In this document: positions 1-8,070 of the stretch, in pieces
How the letters are laid out: every line of letters begins with the position of its first letter
Position numbering within the stretch: the stretch's first letter is position 1
Assembly (NCBI GenBank): GCA_023423855.1
Contig: JAFAEU010000396.1
Span: 1-8,070 of the forward strand
DNA length: 8,070 bases
Source: Pseudomonadota bacterium
GTDB lineage: Bacteria; Pseudomonadota; Gammaproteobacteria; Xanthomonadales; Xanthomonadaceae
Direction of reading: 5' to 3'
Program-made: the position numbers and the translations under genes
Notes under the pieces: model-generated
Database searches by the model: none
Told to the model about the DNA's origin: nothing
Seen by the model: the letters and a program-made list of their open reading frames with translations, nothing else

Positions 1-30
1 GGCCGCTGCGTGCGTCCGGCGCGATGTGCC

Positions 31-50
31 GTATACTGCCCCCTAGTATC
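31..50 (+). promoter_or_regulatory. FrmR/RcnR-type operator overlapping the frmR promoter
   Basis: The sequence has an inverted repeat ATACT (33-37) and AGTAT (45-49) around a 7-base spacer GCCCCCT. On the minus strand it reads TACT-AGGGGGC-AGTA. Known CsoR/RcnR/FrmR-family operators have this layout of AT-rich inverted arms around a G/C tract. The left arm includes TATACT (32-37), which matches the sigma70 -10 consensus at 5 of 6 positions, so repressor binding would block RNA polymerase. No good -35 box is visible upstream, though only 31 bases precede it. The predicted transcript start is near 44, about 27 bases before the frmR start. The repressor gene lies immediately downstream, which supports autoregulation of the whole operon. 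Confidence 0.8.
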
Positions 51-70
51 AGGTTCCGCGGACGCCGCCG

Positions 71-1505
<1,435 letters not shown>

Positions 1506-1511
1506 GCTGTT

Positions 1512-1589
1512 CGTCATCCCGGCGAAAGCCGGGATCCATTTCCCGGTCGACAAGAATCAAGATGGATCCCGGTTTTCGCCGGGATGACG
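1512..1589. repeat. Palindromic repeat element, copy 1 (between frmA and fghA)
   Basis: Two 28-base arms, 1512-1539 and 1562-1589, are inverted repeats with one mismatch (T at 1573). Each arm is itself a small hairpin of the form CCCGGCGAAAGCCGGG. The same arm recurs exactly at 5877-5904 and 5950-5977, so this is a dispersed family, of the REP/MITE-like kind common between genes in Xanthomonadaceae. The 22-base centre differs from that of the other copy. The element starts six bases after the frmA stop and ends just before the fghA Shine-Dalgarno (AGAGGAGGA, 1592-1600). In RNA it would form a very stable stem, which could protect upstream mRNA ends or lower fghA expression relative to frmA. 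No transposase is encoded. Confidence 0.9.
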
Positions 1590-1609
1590 GTAGAGGAGGA
1601 ACCGGACAC

Positions 1610-2446
1610 ATGGAACGCATCGAACACCACGCCAGCTTCGGCGGCTGGCAGGACGTCTACCGCCACGAATCCTCGACGCTCGGCTGCGCGATGAACTTCG
1701 CCGTCTACCTCCCGCCGCAGGCGGCTCGGGCCGGTGCGCGGCTGCCGGTGCTGTACTGGCTGTCGGGCCTGACCTGCACCGAGCAGAACTTCATCACCAA
1801 GGCCGGCGCGCAGCGCCATGCGGCCGAGCACGGCATCGTCGTCGTCGCGCCCGACACCAGCCCGCGCGGCGACGAGGTGCCCGACGCCGAAGGCTACGAC
1901 CTCGGCAAGGGCGCCGGCTTCTACGTCAACGCGACCGAATCGCCGTGGGTGCACCGCTACCGCATGTACGACTACGTGGTCGACGAACTGCCGGCGCTGG
2001 TCGAGGCGCACTTCCCGGTCTCGGACGCGCGCGCGGTCAGCGGTCATTCGATGGGCGGGCACGGCGCGCTCACCGTCGCGCTGCGCAACCCGGGCCGCTA
2101 CCGCAGCGTGTCGGCGTTCTCGCCCATCGTCGCGCCCAGCCAGGTGCCGTGGGGCGAGAAGGCGTTCGCGGCTTATCTCGGCCCGGACCGCGAGGCGTGG
2201 AAGGCCTGGGATGCGACCGAACTGGTGAAGTCGGCGCCGGAAAAGCTTCCGCTGCTGATCGATCAGGGTGCCGACGACGAGTTCCTCGACCTGCAGCTGC
2301 GCCCGCAGCTGCTGCAGGCGGCCGCGGAAGCGGTCGGCCACCCGCTGACCCTGCATCTGCGGCCGGGCTACGACCACAGCTACTACTTCATCGCCAGCTT
2401 CATCGACGAGCACATCGCCCACCACGCCAAGGCGCTTCTGGCGTAG
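1610..2446 (+). CDS. fghA: S-formylglutathione hydrolase
   Basis: This serine hydrolase of the esterase D family cleaves S-formylglutathione to formate and glutathione, completing formaldehyde detoxification in the cytosol. At 278 residues it matches the family length. The nucleophile elbow GHSMGG is at 145-150 with Ser147. The likely acid is Asp223 (in [10 protein letters not shown]) and the base is His256 (GYDHSYYF), fitting the spacing of the human esterase D triad. [12 protein letters not shown] (50-61) is the conserved oxyanion-hole region. The start at 1610 follows AGAGGAGGA (1592-1600). Upstream in-frame codons run through the palindromic repeat and the frmA shadow frame and are not coding. 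It is the third gene of the frmR operon, separated from frmA by 104 bases mostly filled by the repeat. The frmB symbol is used in enterobacteria. Confidence 0.95.
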   Translation: MERIEHHASFGGWQDVYRHESSTLGCAMNFAVYLPPQAARAGARLPVLYWLSGLTCTEQNFITKAGAQRHAAEHGIVVVAPDTSPRGDEVPDAEGYDLGKGAGFYVNATESPWVHRYRMYDYVVDELPALVEAHFPVSDARAVSGHSMGGHGALTVALRNPGRYRSVSAFSPIVAPSQVPWGEKAFAAYLGPDREAWKAWDATELVKSAPEKLPLLIDQGADDEFLDLQLRPQLLQAAAEAVGHPLTLHLRPGYDHSYYFIASFIDEHIAHHAKALLA

Positions 2447-2475
2447 GGCTTCCAGCGCGCGACATAACCCAAAGC

Positions 2476-2493
2476 CGTCGTCCCCGCGCAGGC
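2476..2493. repeat. Possible degenerate half of a palindromic repeat
   Basis: CGTCGTCCCCGCGCAGGC lies in the 72-base gap between the convergent fghA and Dph6-like genes. It resembles one arm of the 28-base repeat (CGTCATCCCGGCGAAAGCC) and the common CGTCGTCCCCGC variant of such repeats in Xanthomonadaceae. No matching second arm follows, so it may be a decayed or truncated copy. The similarity is short and could be chance in this GC-rich gap. A weak 5-base stem, GAGCC (2503-2507) with GGCTC (2516-2520), is also present, but no U-tract follows and no confident terminator can be called. Confidence 0.3.
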
Positions 2494-2518
2494 ATCGCGC
2501 GCGAGCCCGCTCCGCGGC

Positions 2519-3193
2519 TCAGCGCAGCGCGTGGTCGGTGAAGGCGAAGCGCCCGTCGCGCAGTTCGGTCGCGCCGCGCGACAGCGCCAGCGGCGCGTCG
2601 AACATCGGCCCGGCGCGGACGCAGGTATGGAATTCGCCGTTCTCGCCGCAGGGGTCGACGCCGCCGGGCAGCGCGTCGAGCAGCGCGTGGTCGAAGGCGC
2701 GGCCGGCGAAGCCGGCGTCGAGCTGCCGGGTGTCCACGCAGCACAGGTCTGCGCGCAGGCCGCCGTCGATCATCTCCCGCGCCAGCGCGGCGGTGTCGCG
2801 TCCGAACAGCGGCGTGAGCAGCTGCCAGCCGATGCGCGCCAGGCGCTGCTCGCGATACGCGCGGATGTCCTCGAGCAGGAGGTCGCCGAAGGCGGCCGTG
2901 CGCAGCCGCGGCCAGCACGCGGCGGCCCGCGCCAGCGCATCGGCCATCGCCTGCTCGTAGTCGGCGTTCGCGCACTGCGCCGGGATTTCCGCTTCCAGCA
3001 GCGGCAGCCCGGCCGCGGCTGCCTGTGCGCGCAGCACCTCGCGGCGGATGCCCTGCATCGAGGCGCGGTCGTACTCGCGGGTGATCGTGCTCAGCAGGCC
3101 GACGACTTCGACATCATCGCGCCGGCGCAGCAGGTGCAGCGCCCAGGCCGCGTCCTTGCCCCCGCTCCACGACAGCAGCACGGGCGTGGCCAC
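2519..3193 (-). CDS. PP-loop ATP-dependent ligase-like protein, diphthine-ammonia ligase (Dph6) family
   Basis: This 224-residue protein belongs to the adenine nucleotide alpha-hydrolase superfamily (ATP_bind_4 type). The N-terminus MATPVLLSWSGGKDAAWAL contains the PP-loop SGGKD (10-14), which binds the ATP phosphates. Family motifs FGDLLLEDIR (102-111) and CGENGEFHTCV (182-192) are intact. In eukaryotes and archaea relatives amidate diphthine on elongation factor 2. Bacteria lack diphthamide, so the true substrate here is unknown. The start codon is GTG at 3193, since no ATG occurs near the PP-loop and this start leaves the normal short strand before it. The Shine-Dalgarno is weak. The gene lies 13 bases after the stop of the 113-residue gene and is probably the last of that transcription unit. 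Family assignment is firm, function is not. Confidence 0.88.
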   Translation of the reverse strand: MATPVLLSWSGGKDAAWALHLLRRRDDVEVVGLLSTITREYDRASMQGIRREVLRAQAAAAGLPLLEAEIPAQCANADYEQAMADALARAAACWPRLRTAAFGDLLLEDIRAYREQRLARIGWQLLTPLFGRDTAALAREMIDGGLRADLCCVDTRQLDAGFAGRAFDHALLDALPGGVDPCGENGEFHTCVRAGPMFDAPLALSRGATELRDGRFAFTDHALR

Positions 3194-3206
3194 GGAGTGC
3201 GTGGGT

Positions 3207-3548
3207 TCAGGCGCCGCGGACGTCGCGCAGTTCCCAGGCGCTGCCGGCGAGCAGGCGCATGCGCTGCTTGAACACGGTGCCCGGGAGCGAGGTGTGCACG
3301 ATCAGGTCGACGTGCAGGTCGTGCGGTTCGCCCTGCACGGTGGCGGCGGCGTCGGTGGCGCCGAGGGCGGGGTCGACCGCGTCCGGGTCCTCCTGCGTCG
3401 CGCGCCAGCGCTGGAACAGCGCGTCGGTTCGCAGGGCGTGCTGCAGTTCCTCTGCCAGTCCCTCCGCCCCCTGCGAGCGGAACGCGAACTCGCCCGCGGC
3501 GCGGGCCTTCTGCGGATCGGGCAGGCTGATGTGGTAGCGGATCGTCAT
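3207..3548 (-). CDS. Conserved hypothetical protein, 113 residues
   Basis: I do not recognise a named family. The protein starts MTIRYHISLPDPQKARAAGE and ends WELRDVRGA. It has no signal peptide, membrane segment, cysteine or obvious metal motif. Predicted features are a short N-terminal beta strand, a charged helical stretch (about 28-52, with LAEELQHALR and LFQRWR), an acidic Pro/Asp linker (DPDAVDP) and C-terminal beta strands (HDLHVDLIVHTSL, then a basic strand). That layout suggests a small cytosolic alpha/beta domain. It fits tightly between degV (25-base gap) and the Dph6-like gene (13-base gap), all on the same strand, which supports it being a real gene. The Shine-Dalgarno before ATG 3548 is weak, as expected for a gene inside an operon. 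I suspect a Xanthomonadaceae-restricted protein, but this is only inference. Confidence 0.7.
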   Translation of the reverse strand: MTIRYHISLPDPQKARAAGEFAFRSQGAEGLAEELQHALRTDALFQRWRATQEDPDAVDPALGATDAAATVQGEPHDLHVDLIVHTSLPGTVFKQRMRLLAGSAWELRDVRGA

Positions 3549-3573
3549 GTCGTTGCTCGTCGGCGTGTCGGGC

Positions 3574-4518
3574 TCAGAACTGCGGCTGGTGCGGCGGCGC
3601 GGCGAAGCCGATGCCGAGCGCGCCCTTGCCGACGTTGACCATCGCGGTCAGGCTCATCACCGACTCGTACACCGCCACGCCCTGCTCGTCGCAGGCGCCG
3701 CGCAGCGCGTCGTAGCCGGGCAGGGCGCGCATCTCGGCCAGGTCGCCGCCGTAGCTCAGCACCACCGTCGGCGTCAGCAGGCCCTCGCGTACCTTCTTCG
3801 CCGTGAACTCGAACAGTTTCTGCGAGGCCAGCTCGAAGCCGCGCAGCTTGGCGACCGGTTCGGTCACGCCGTTGTGCGCGCGCAGCACCGGCTTGATGTC
3901 GAGCGCGGTGCCCAGTGCCGCGCCGATCAGGCCCACGCTGCGGTCGCCCTTGGTGCGGGCGCGGTTGCGCAGGTAGTACAGGTCGCGCGGGATCATGTAG
4001 CCGTAGGTGTTGCGCGCCAGCTGGTCCAGGCGCAGGCGCATGGCCGGGGGCGTGGCGCCCTCGTCGCGCAGCCGCACCGCCTCCACCGCGGACACGCCCT
4101 GGCCGGAGAACAGGTTGAGCGTGTCGAGCACCCGCAGCGCGAACGGCGAGTTGTGGCCCGCGGCCTGGCGGATGGGCTTGTACTCGTTGAGGATCGCGTA
4201 GCTGGCCTGCAGCGCGTTGTCGTGGATCTGGCTGCGCTGCTTGGAAATCGTCAGGCAGAACACGTGGTCATAGGCCATGACCAGCTGCTGCAGGAACAGG
4301 TCGCGGATCTGCTCGACGGTGAAGGGCGTGGTCTCGGCCTCGTGGCCGCGTTCGGCGACGTGTTCCTGCACGAACGCCAGCGTGGCCGCCTCGTCGCGCT
4401 GGTCGACCAGCACCGCGTCGCGGATCTTCACCGCGACCGGCAGGATGACGATGTCGTGTTTCTCGAAGAAGTCCTTCGGCAGGTCGCAGGCCGAGTCGAC
4501 GACGATTCCGATGCGCAT
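3574..4518 (-). CDS. DegV family fatty-acid-binding protein
   Basis: This 314-residue protein is slightly longer than the usual 280-290 of DegV proteins. In firmicutes DegV/FakB proteins hold a fatty acid and present it to the kinase FakA; in proteobacteria the role is unclear. The N-terminus MRIGIVVDSACDLPKDFF carries the DegV signature (D8 S9, D12 L13 P14). Other family landmarks are LTISKQRSQIHDNA (89-102), VLDTLNLFSGQG (130-141), RDLYYLRNRAR (178-188), and ALGTALDIKPVL (201-212) matching the LG-x-x-LxIKPIL motif. The C-terminal segment VNVGKGALGIGF (294-305) has Asn and Lys where FakB proteins usually have His and Pro (HxGPG). The start at 4518 has GGAGG six bases upstream, whereas the frame continues far upstream only as a shadow of the neighbouring gene. 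It begins 83 bases after the amidohydrolase-like gene. Confidence 0.92.
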   Translation of the reverse strand: MRIGIVVDSACDLPKDFFEKHDIVILPVAVKIRDAVLVDQRDEAATLAFVQEHVAERGHEAETTPFTVEQIRDLFLQQLVMAYDHVFCLTISKQRSQIHDNALQASYAILNEYKPIRQAAGHNSPFALRVLDTLNLFSGQGVSAVEAVRLRDEGATPPAMRLRLDQLARNTYGYMIPRDLYYLRNRARTKGDRSVGLIGAALGTALDIKPVLRAHNGVTEPVAKLRGFELASQKLFEFTAKKVREGLLTPTVVLSYGGDLAEMRALPGYDALRGACDEQGVAVYESVMSLTAMVNVGKGALGIGFAAPPHQPQF

Positions 4519-4601
4519 GGTGCCTCCAGTCGATGGTCGCAGTGCATTCCGGAGAGACGCATGAAGTGTAGCTTGCGGAGCGTGAAAGGCGTCGGCGCGG
4601 G
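4519..4601 (-). promoter_or_regulatory. Possible degV promoter region
   Basis: This 83-base gap separates the amidohydrolase-like stop from the degV start. On the minus strand TACACT (4570-4565) matches the -10 consensus at 4 of 6 positions. A weak -35-like CCGACG lies about 18 bases further upstream, inside the end of the preceding gene. The Shine-Dalgarno GGAGG (4524-4528) precedes the start codon. This gap is larger than others in the minus-strand cluster, so degV may have its own promoter as well as read-through. The prediction is weak. Confidence 0.3.
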
Positions 4602-6001
4602 CTACTCCACCCGCGCCGGATACGCGCGCGGCAGCGCGCCGGCTTCGGCCGACGGCTCCGCGCGCAGGTAGCGGTCGCGCAGTTCGGTCTGGCGCGAGCG
4701 CATCGGGATTGCGCGGCCGCCCAGCCAGACCTGCTCGGCGACGTTGGCGACGTCCAGCGGATCGCCGCTCCACAGCACCAGGTCCGCGGTCTTGCCGACG
4801 GCGATCGTGCCGAGGCGGTCGCCGACGCCGAAGGTTTCGGCGGGCACGCGCGTGAGTCCGGCGAGTCCGTCCTCCCACGGCAGCCCGTTCGCCACCGCGT
4901 TGCCGGCCAGCTGCCGCACCTTGCGCGCGTTGTGCGAGGCGTCGCCCGACTGGGTGAAGCCCACGCGCACGCCCGCCGCGCGCAGCCGCGCCGCGTTCTC
5001 CAGGGTGGCGCCGATGCGGTCGAAGTTGCCGGGCAGGTTCACCAGCGGATCGAGGAACACCGGCACGCCCGCCGCGGCGATCTGCGGCGCGAGCTTCCAG
5101 GCCTCGGCGCCGCCGGAGATCGCGATCTTCAGCGCGTGCTTCTGCGACCAGCGCAGCAACTGGCGGATGTCGGCGGCGCGATCGACCTCGACCACGATGC
5201 GGCCGCCGTTGCCGAGGTAGCGCTGCAGCGTGGCGCGGCCTGCCGGCGTGAGCAGGGCGAAGCCCGAGTCCGCGGACATGCGGCCGTTGGCCTCGGCGAC
5301 GAGCCGGTCGAGCAGCATCCACTGGCCCGCGCGCGAGGAACCGGAGAGGTTCGACGCGCCGCTGCCCAGCGCGACGAACAGCACCTTCGGCCCGCTCGGG
5401 TCGGGGCTGCCGTCGAGCCGCACCACCGCGCCCTGGCCACCGATGATCGAGCCGCCGACGGTGCTGCTGGCGGTGAGCAGGGTGAAGCCGATGCCCTCCA
5501 CGCGCGCGACCGGCAGCAGGATCGATTCGGGGTTGTAGGCCAGGGTGACGTCGAACTCGGGGCGCACCGTGATGTCCTTGGCGCCCTCGCCCAGCGCGAG
5601 CGAGACGTCGCGGGTCGAGGCCTCGCCCGAGACTTCCTCGATGCCGATGCCGGTGATGCCGCCGAAGAACGCCGGCGTGAGCGGGCGGCCCTGCGCGTCG
5701 ATGACCAGCGCCGCGCCAGCGGACAGGCCGCTGCCGATCGCGGCGATGCGGCCGCCCTGCACCAGCACGTCCGCGTTGCGCAGCGTGCCGCGGTCGGTCG
5801 CGGTGTGGACGGTGGCGTTGCGGAGCAACACATCCTGCGCAAAGACGCTGAATGACGCCAATCCTGCCAACAGCATCGTCATCCCGGCGAAAGCCGGGAT
5901 CCATTTTGACTTTGATGCTTTCGCCAATGGTCTCGACCACAAGAGCCAGATGGATCCCGGCTTTCGCCGGGATGACGGTATCGTGGGTTCGACACGGCGG
6001 C

Positions 6002-6005
<4 letters not shown>
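4602..6005 (-). CDS. Exported amidohydrolase-like protein lacking metal ligands (probable pseudoenzyme)
   Basis: The 467-residue product has the amidohydrolase fold: an N-terminal beta-sandwich start (DVLLRNATVHTATDRG, 58-73), VLVQGGRIAAIGSGL (80-94) and the C-terminal GKTADLVLWSGDPLDV (404-419). It resembles the upstream gene, but metal positions are replaced. HxH becomes I117-T-G119 (TPAFFGGITGIG), HIH becomes E273-V-D275, and the HH pair becomes S297-G298. Catalysis is therefore doubtful. The start at 6005 is chosen because AGGGAGGT (6011-6018) precedes it and its ATG overlaps the upstream TGA (ATGA), indicating translational coupling. Residues 10-43 are encoded by a palindromic repeat inserted in frame. 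The hydrophobic core LLAGLASFSVFA (45-56) follows, with likely cleavage after Ala56. Internal ATGs at 5882 and 5876 are alternatives but lack a Shine-Dalgarno and a charged n-region. Imidazolonepropionase-like (COG1228) is the nearest family. Confidence 0.85.
5877..5977. repeat. Palindromic repeat element, copy 2, inside the signal-peptide region of an amidohydrolase-like gene
   Basis: Perfect 28-base inverted arms lie at 5877-5904 and 5950-5977, with a 45-base centre. The arms match copy 1 at 1512-1589, one arm exactly and the other with one mismatch, while the centres differ in length and sequence. Read on the minus strand the element is open in the frame of the amidohydrolase-like gene and encodes the peptides [11 protein letters not shown] and [10 protein letters not shown], typical spurious translations of this repeat type. 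Removing 5877-5978 (102 bases) joins MSRRVEPTI directly to MLLAGLASFSVFAQ, a plausible ordinary signal peptide. This is consistent with insertion into a pre-existing signal sequence without frame loss. Confidence 0.92.
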
Positions 6006-7381
<1,376 letters not shown>

Positions 7382-7485
7382 GGCGGTCTCCCCGGGGAAT
7401 CCCGCGACGGTAACGGTTCGCCGCCGGAACGCCAAGCCGCCAAAGGTCACGGTGCGTGACAGAATGCGCGGAAGGAGGCGACGCG
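7382..7485. promoter_or_regulatory. Divergent intergenic region between the amidohydrolase pair and amn
   Basis: These 104 bases separate the oppositely oriented amidohydrolase and AMP nucleosidase genes and so should hold promoters for both. Apart from the two Shine-Dalgarno sites (GGGGAGA on the minus strand before 7381, and GAAGGAGG at 7471-7478 for amn) I see no convincing -35/-10 pair or palindromic operator. The promoter role is inferred from gene orientation only. Confidence 0.4.
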
Positions 7486-8070
7486 ATGAAAGAGAAGGAA
7501 CAGATCGTCGAAAACTGGCTGCCGCGCTATACCGGCGTGCCGCTCGACGGCTTCGGTGAACACATCCTGCTGACCAACTTCGGCGGCTACGTCGGCCACT
7601 TCAGCCGCCTGACCGGCGCGCAGATCGTCGGCCTCGACCGGCCGATGCCCAGCGCCACCGCCGACGGCATCACCATGATCAACTTCGGCATGGGCAGCCC
7701 CAACGCCGCGACCATGATGGACCTGCTGTCGGCGATCTCGCCCAAGGCGGTGTTGTTCCTCGGCAAGGCCGGCGGCCTCAAGCGCAAGAACCAGCTCGGC
7801 GACCTGGTGCTGCCGATCGCGGCGATCCGCGGCGAGGGCACGTCCAACGACTACCTGCTGCCGGATGTGCCGGCGCTGCCCGCGTTCGCGCTGCAGCGCG
7901 CGGTCTCGACCATGATCCGCGACCTCGGCCACGACTACTGGACCGGCACGGTGTACACCACCAACCGCCGCGTCTGGGAGCACGACGAGGCCTTCAAGGA
8001 GCGCCTGCGCGCGATGCGCTGCATGGCCATCGACATGGAGACGGCGACCGTGTTCGCCGCCGGCTTCGCC
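7486..8070 (+). CDS. amn: AMP nucleosidase, short form (5' part, cut by window end)
   Basis: The first 195 codons run open to the window edge without a stop. The enzyme hydrolyses AMP to adenine and ribose 5-phosphate in the cytosol, in purine salvage and adenylate balance. The start MKEKEQIVENWLPRYTG followed by ILLTNFGGYV (27-36) is characteristic of the short single-domain form of about 260 residues, as opposed to the roughly 480-residue enterobacterial enzyme with an extra N-terminal domain. The nucleoside phosphorylase fold is seen in ITMINFGMGSPNAATMMDLL (62-81), VLFLGKAGGL (89-98) and the family motif CMAIDMETATVF (179-190), where Glu185 lies in the nucleoside-binding MET motif. A strong Shine-Dalgarno GAAGGAGG (7471-7478) fixes the start. 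Another phosphorylase-family specificity is possible, but the N-terminus favours AMP nucleosidase. Confidence 0.87.
   Translation, partial: MKEKEQIVENWLPRYTGVPLDGFGEHILLTNFGGYVGHFSRLTGAQIVGLDRPMPSATADGITMINFGMGSPNAATMMDLLSAISPKAVLFLGKAGGLKRKNQLGDLVLPIAAIRGEGTSNDYLLPDVPALPAFALQRAVSTMIRDLGHDYWTGTVYTTNRRVWEHDEAFKERLRAMRCMAIDMETATVFAAGFA

Noticed and set aside
2503..2520. Short inverted repeat GAGCC/GGCTC as terminator for the convergent genes
   Set aside because: A 5-base stem without a U-tract is expected by chance in GC-rich sequence.
5877..5977. Possible CRISPR repeat or rho-independent terminator
   Set aside because: Only two dispersed palindromic copies exist, with no regular spacers, and no T-tract follows the stem. 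The second copy lies inside an open reading frame, so it is better read as a REP/MITE-like element.

Overview
The window is high-GC, densely packed bacterial chromosome with strong Shine-Dalgarno sites. The frmR-frmA-fghA gene order, the protein styles and two copies of a palindromic repeat with arms reading CGTCATCCCGGCGAAAGCC point to a gammaproteobacterium, most likely Xanthomonadaceae/Lysobacteraceae (Lysobacter/Luteimonas-like). That placement is inferred from recall, not from a search.

Left part, plus strand (about 1-2446): a complete glutathione-dependent formaldehyde detoxification operon. It holds the formaldehyde-sensing repressor FrmR, the class III alcohol dehydrogenase (S-(hydroxymethyl)glutathione dehydrogenase) and S-formylglutathione hydrolase. 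A textbook FrmR/RcnR-type operator (AGTAT/ATACT arms around a C/G tract) overlaps a good -10 box in front of frmR. A 78-bp palindromic repeat sits between the dehydrogenase and hydrolase genes.

Middle and right part, minus strand (7381 down to 2519): five co-directional genes. Read 5' to 3' they are a lipoprotein amidohydrolase with intact metal ligands, a second exported amidohydrolase-like protein that has lost those ligands, a DegV-family fatty-acid-binding protein, a 113-residue protein of unknown function, and a PP-loop ATPase related to diphthamide synthetase (Dph6-like). The two amidohydrolase genes overlap by an ATGA stop/start, so they are probably translationally coupled and may work as an active/inactive pair. 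A second copy of the palindromic repeat (101 bp) lies in frame inside the signal-peptide coding region of the second gene.

Right edge, plus strand (7486 to the end): the first 195 codons of a short-form AMP nucleosidase, divergent from the amidohydrolase pair and cut by the window end.

The most notable items are the in-frame palindromic element splitting a signal peptide and the coupled active/pseudo-enzyme amidohydrolase pair. No CRISPR array, RNA gene, transposase or phage gene was seen.
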